Source of the DNA: Oscillospiraceae bacterium | GTDB taxonomy: Bacteria > Bacillota > Clostridia > Oscillospirales > CAG-272 | Length of the DNA stretch: 6,384 nt | Assembly (NCBI GenBank): GCA_009788105.1 | Contig: WQSD01000076.1 | Location: forward strand, 1 to 6,384 | Direction of reading: 5' to 3' | Shown here: piece after piece, positions 4,817 to 6,384 of the stretch | Numbering within the stretch: the stretch's first letter is position 1 | How the letters are laid out: each line of letters starts with the position of its first letter | Made by a program: the position numbers and the translations under genes | The notes under the pieces: generated by a model | Told to the model about the DNA's origin: nothing | What the model saw: the letters and a program-made list of their open reading frames with translations, nothing else | The model's database searches: none

Positions 4817-6045
4817 ATGCAGTAGGAATTGACGTTTCCAAAGGGAAAAGCATGGTTTGTGTCATGCGCCCCCCTTGGAGAAATCGTGGCTTCACCATAC
4901 GAAGTCGCCCACACCAGGAGTGAACTCAGCGAGTTGGCAAAATCGCTGAAAAGCCTACCTGGAGAGACGAAAAGCCGGAGCCCGGCGGGCAAAAATGGTT
5001 AGTTGAACCAATTTTCGTCAGCGGCGACTCGCCGCCGTGCGCTCCATGATGCGGGTTTGTTCGTTTGCACGGTAAACCCGCAACTTATTCACGGTTTCGG
5101 GAACAACACCATCCGAAAAACCAAGAATGACAAGAAAGATTCGGCGAAAATCGCAAACTACGGGATAACCCATTGGCTGGATTTGCCCCAGTTTCAGCCC
5201 GAAGAGGACATTCGGCATATGCTGAAAGTCTTCAGTCGACAGTATTCCAAGTACACAAAGCTGAAAACAATGCTCAAAAACAACCTCATTTCGTTCACCG
5301 ACCAAACTTTTCCCGGAGTGAACGAGCTTTTCTCTTCGCCACCGAAAAAAGACGGACGGGAGAAATGGCTTGATTTCACGACAAAATTTTGGCATTGCGA
5401 ATGTGTTTCAGGGCTTTCGCAACGAGAATTTACCGAGCGTTATCGCAAATGGTGCAAACGAAACGGCTACAAATTCAGCGACACAAAAGCCGAAGAGATT
5501 TACTTTGCTTCCGCTGGTCACGTTTCGGTCATGCCCAAGTGCGAAATGACGAAAAACCTTGTTACACAAGCAATTTCTCAGCTTAATTCCATCAATGAAA
5601 GTATTGCTTTTGTGGCTGGCGAGATGAGCAAACTTGCCGCACAGCTGCCCGAATATGGCATAGTTATGGACTTTTATGGCGTGGGCGAAGTGCTTGGTTC
5701 GCAGCTCATCGCTGAAATTGGAGATATTTACCGTTATCAAAAGAAATCTTCCCTTGTTCGCTTTGCAGGACTTTGGAAAACAGCTCTGGGCAGTTCCACG
5801 GCAGAGAAAAAATCTCCAAACAAGGCTCTCCGCACTTGAGAAAAACGCTTTTTCTCGTGATGAACTGCATTTTGCAAAACTCTCCTGACGGCGACCCGAT
5901 TTACAACTTTCTTGAGCGAAAACGTGCCGAGGGCAAGCATTATTATTGCTATATGAATGCCGGATGTGCCAAGTTTTTGCGTATTTACTACGCTCGTGTC
6001 AAGGAGCACCTTGACAAATTTTACGATGACGCTATCACGCCTTAG
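4813..6045 (+). pseudogene. IS110-family DEDD/Ser transposase, multiply frameshifted
   Basis: Reading across frames recovers nearly the whole family architecture. MNAVGIDVSKGKSM opens the RuvC-like DEDD domain (first Asp at residue 7). NDKKD (5129-5140) carries the later acidic pair. GVGEVLGSQLIAEIGD starts the C-terminal Transposase_20 domain. SKQGSPHLRKTL contains the recombinase-type catalytic Ser (5827-5829). The end is ARVKEHLDKFYDDAITP with TAG at 6043. Lesions: one extra C in the six-C run 4869-4874; a scrambled block at about 4965-5035 that removes the expected MEYTG segment (the catalytic Glu) and contains an in-frame TAG at 5000-5002; and a frameshift near 5773 after FAGL. An internal 278-codon frame (5003-5839) is only the middle of the protein. 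An active enzyme is very unlikely. Confidence 0.9.
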
Positions 6046-6053
6046 ATAAGGCG
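6038..6053 (+). other. Small hairpin over the transposase stop codon
   Basis: CGCCTT (6038-6043) and AAGGCG (6048-6053) pair around AGAT and include the TAG stop. No T-run follows, so it is not a typical terminator; it may help shape the right end RNA or be chance. Confidence 0.35.
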
Positions 6054-6080
6054 AATTGGCGTAGCAAATGAGGCTTTTCT

Positions 6081-6121
6081 AAGGCGGCAAGTGCGAATTT
6101 TTCGCAATTTCTTTCCGCCTT
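6081..6121 (+). other. Nested stem-loop in the IS110 right end
   Basis: AAGGCGG (6081-6087) pairs with CCGCCTT (6115-6121), and inside it TGCGAA (6092-6097) pairs with TTCGCA (6101-6106) on a TTT loop. This sits in the roughly 150-bp noncoding right end between the transposase stop and the core. It may end transposase transcription or be a structural end element; no strong T-run follows. Confidence 0.5.
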
Positions 6122-6178
6122 GTTCGGCGTGGGGGGATGCTGTTAGCGAAAAAACTTTAACTTTTTTCAAAAAAGGCC

Positions 6179-6184
6179 TTGACT
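6179..6184 (+). promoter_or_regulatory. Right-end -35 element of the IS110 circle-junction promoter
   Basis: TTGACT sits 13 bases before the core CT. In the integrated state the matching -10 position (6202-6207) reads TACCGT, a poor box. After circularisation it would be replaced by TACAAT from the left end at 17-bp spacing. This gives transcription only from the excised form. Confidence 0.6.
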
Positions 6185-6197
6185 TTTATTAGCAGGT

Positions 6198-6204
6198 CTG
6201 TTAC
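6198..6204. repeat. Right copy of the IS110 core direct repeat
   Basis: CTGTTAC, identical to 4440-4446. CT is the proposed core; GTTAC after it belongs to the right flank of the target. The bases just before it (AGCAGGT, 6191-6197) reappear inside the candidate bridge RNA. Confidence 0.55.
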
Positions 6205-6384
6205 CGTTGTTGTAAAGGGAAAAACGCAACGAATCACCTTGGGTAGCCATTGCGTCGACCCACAATTCTTGACCTTGGGTAAAACTTGTGCCAGTTATCC
6301 AAAGCTCAATACGAGGTGCCATGACCCCCCAAAACCAAGCCTCTCTACCCTCGCCGACCCAATTTCTTCCACGAACACCAAGGG

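Larger units (their letters stand above)
4440..6199 (+). mobile_element. Decayed IS110-family insertion sequence (IS110 group, non-IS1111)
   Basis: Boundaries are proposed from a shared CT core at 4440-4441 and 6198-6199, within the direct repeat CTGTTAC. They are supported by the promoter that the right-end/left-end junction would form: -35 TTGACT at 6179-6184, 13 bases to the core CT, then GT and -10 TACAAT at 4444-4449, a 17-bp spacer. A long noncoding left end (about 373 nt) with RNA-like folding precedes the transposase, as in the IS110 group whose bridge RNA comes from the left end. There are no long terminal inverted repeats and no classical target duplication, as expected for the family. 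The element is about 1.76 kb, and its transposase is broken, so it is probably immobile. Boundaries are inferred and could shift. Confidence 0.7.
6167..6384 (-). pseudogene. Hypothetical gene fragment running into the IS right end (partial)
   Basis: A leftward frame of 71 codons is open from the right edge to TGA at 6167-6169. Its last ten residues (RPANKSQGLF) are encoded by the IS right end, while FSLYNNGN and everything before come from the flank, so the IS probably truncated it. First-position G enrichment fits coding on this strand, and an open plus-strand frame in the same register is the usual shadow. The visible part is Trp-rich with repeated TQG(Q/D) units (TQGQELWVDA, TQGDSLRFSL). 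No family is recognised, and its start is outside the window. It could be noncoding by chance. Confidence 0.4.

Noticed and set aside
5003..5839. Stand-alone 278-residue transposase starting at TTG 5003
   Set aside because: Its first residues do not match the family, there is no ribosome-binding site, and both missing ends of the protein are present in other frames.
4528..6200. GGTCTG at 4528-4533 and 6195-6200 as alternative IS ends
   Set aside because: It would leave no -10 box at the circle junction, would put the 5' stem-loop outside the element and would cut the long stem 4507-4535/4575-4597. It remains possible because it lets the right-flank frame reach a stop.
6205..6384. Plus-strand open frame at the right edge
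   Set aside because: It is in the mirror register of the minus-strand frame, which has better first-position G bias; the plus frame is probably its shadow.

Overview
The window reads as chromosomal or accessory DNA from a Gram-positive Bacillota, most likely Clostridia. Three sigma-A/sigma-70 promoters match TTGACA-17-TATAAT exactly, Shine-Dalgarno sites are strong, there is a lipoprotein with a short signal peptide, and the recombinase and IS110 transposase resemble clostridial types. That assignment is inferred from sequence style and remembered family sequences; no search was run.

Layout. Positions 1-139 hold a leftward consensus promoter with three 12-bp T-tract repeats upstream of it; its gene lies beyond the left edge. 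A leftward two-gene unit follows: a membrane family-2 glycosyltransferase (2374 to 1124), then a NarL-type sensor histidine kinase (1105 to 140). It is driven by a perfect promoter at 2488-2516, with a hairpin-bearing leader. Positions 2517-2838 are noncoding but strongly structured, with two intrinsic terminators. Next is a broken large serine recombinase: the N-terminal catalytic domain survives leftward (3436 to about 2984), and a piece of its C-terminal half lies on the opposite strand (about 2839-2937). A leftward lipoprotein gene follows (4429 to 3563) with its own terminator.

The right third is a decayed IS110-family insertion sequence (about 4440-6199). Its DEDD/Ser transposase (4813-6045) carries at least three lesions. 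The noncoding left end (4440-4812) looks like the template of a bridge RNA. It has a 5' stem-loop, a long imperfect stem enclosing a loop, a second hairpin region, and short stretches matching the proposed target and donor sites. Joining the right end to the left end at the shared CT core would create a TTGACT-17-TACAAT promoter, which is the IS110 circle-junction logic. That junction fixes the proposed element boundaries. At the right edge, a leftward reading frame of unknown function runs into the IS end and stops there.

How it fits together: the glycosyltransferase and kinase plausibly make and sense a cell-surface polymer or envelope state. The rest is mobile-element debris around a surface lipoprotein. 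The IS sits immediately upstream of the lipoprotein ribosome-binding site and probably cut it from its promoter. The most interesting part is the bridge-RNA locus, which appears to be an undescribed member of a recently described system rather than a new kind of system.
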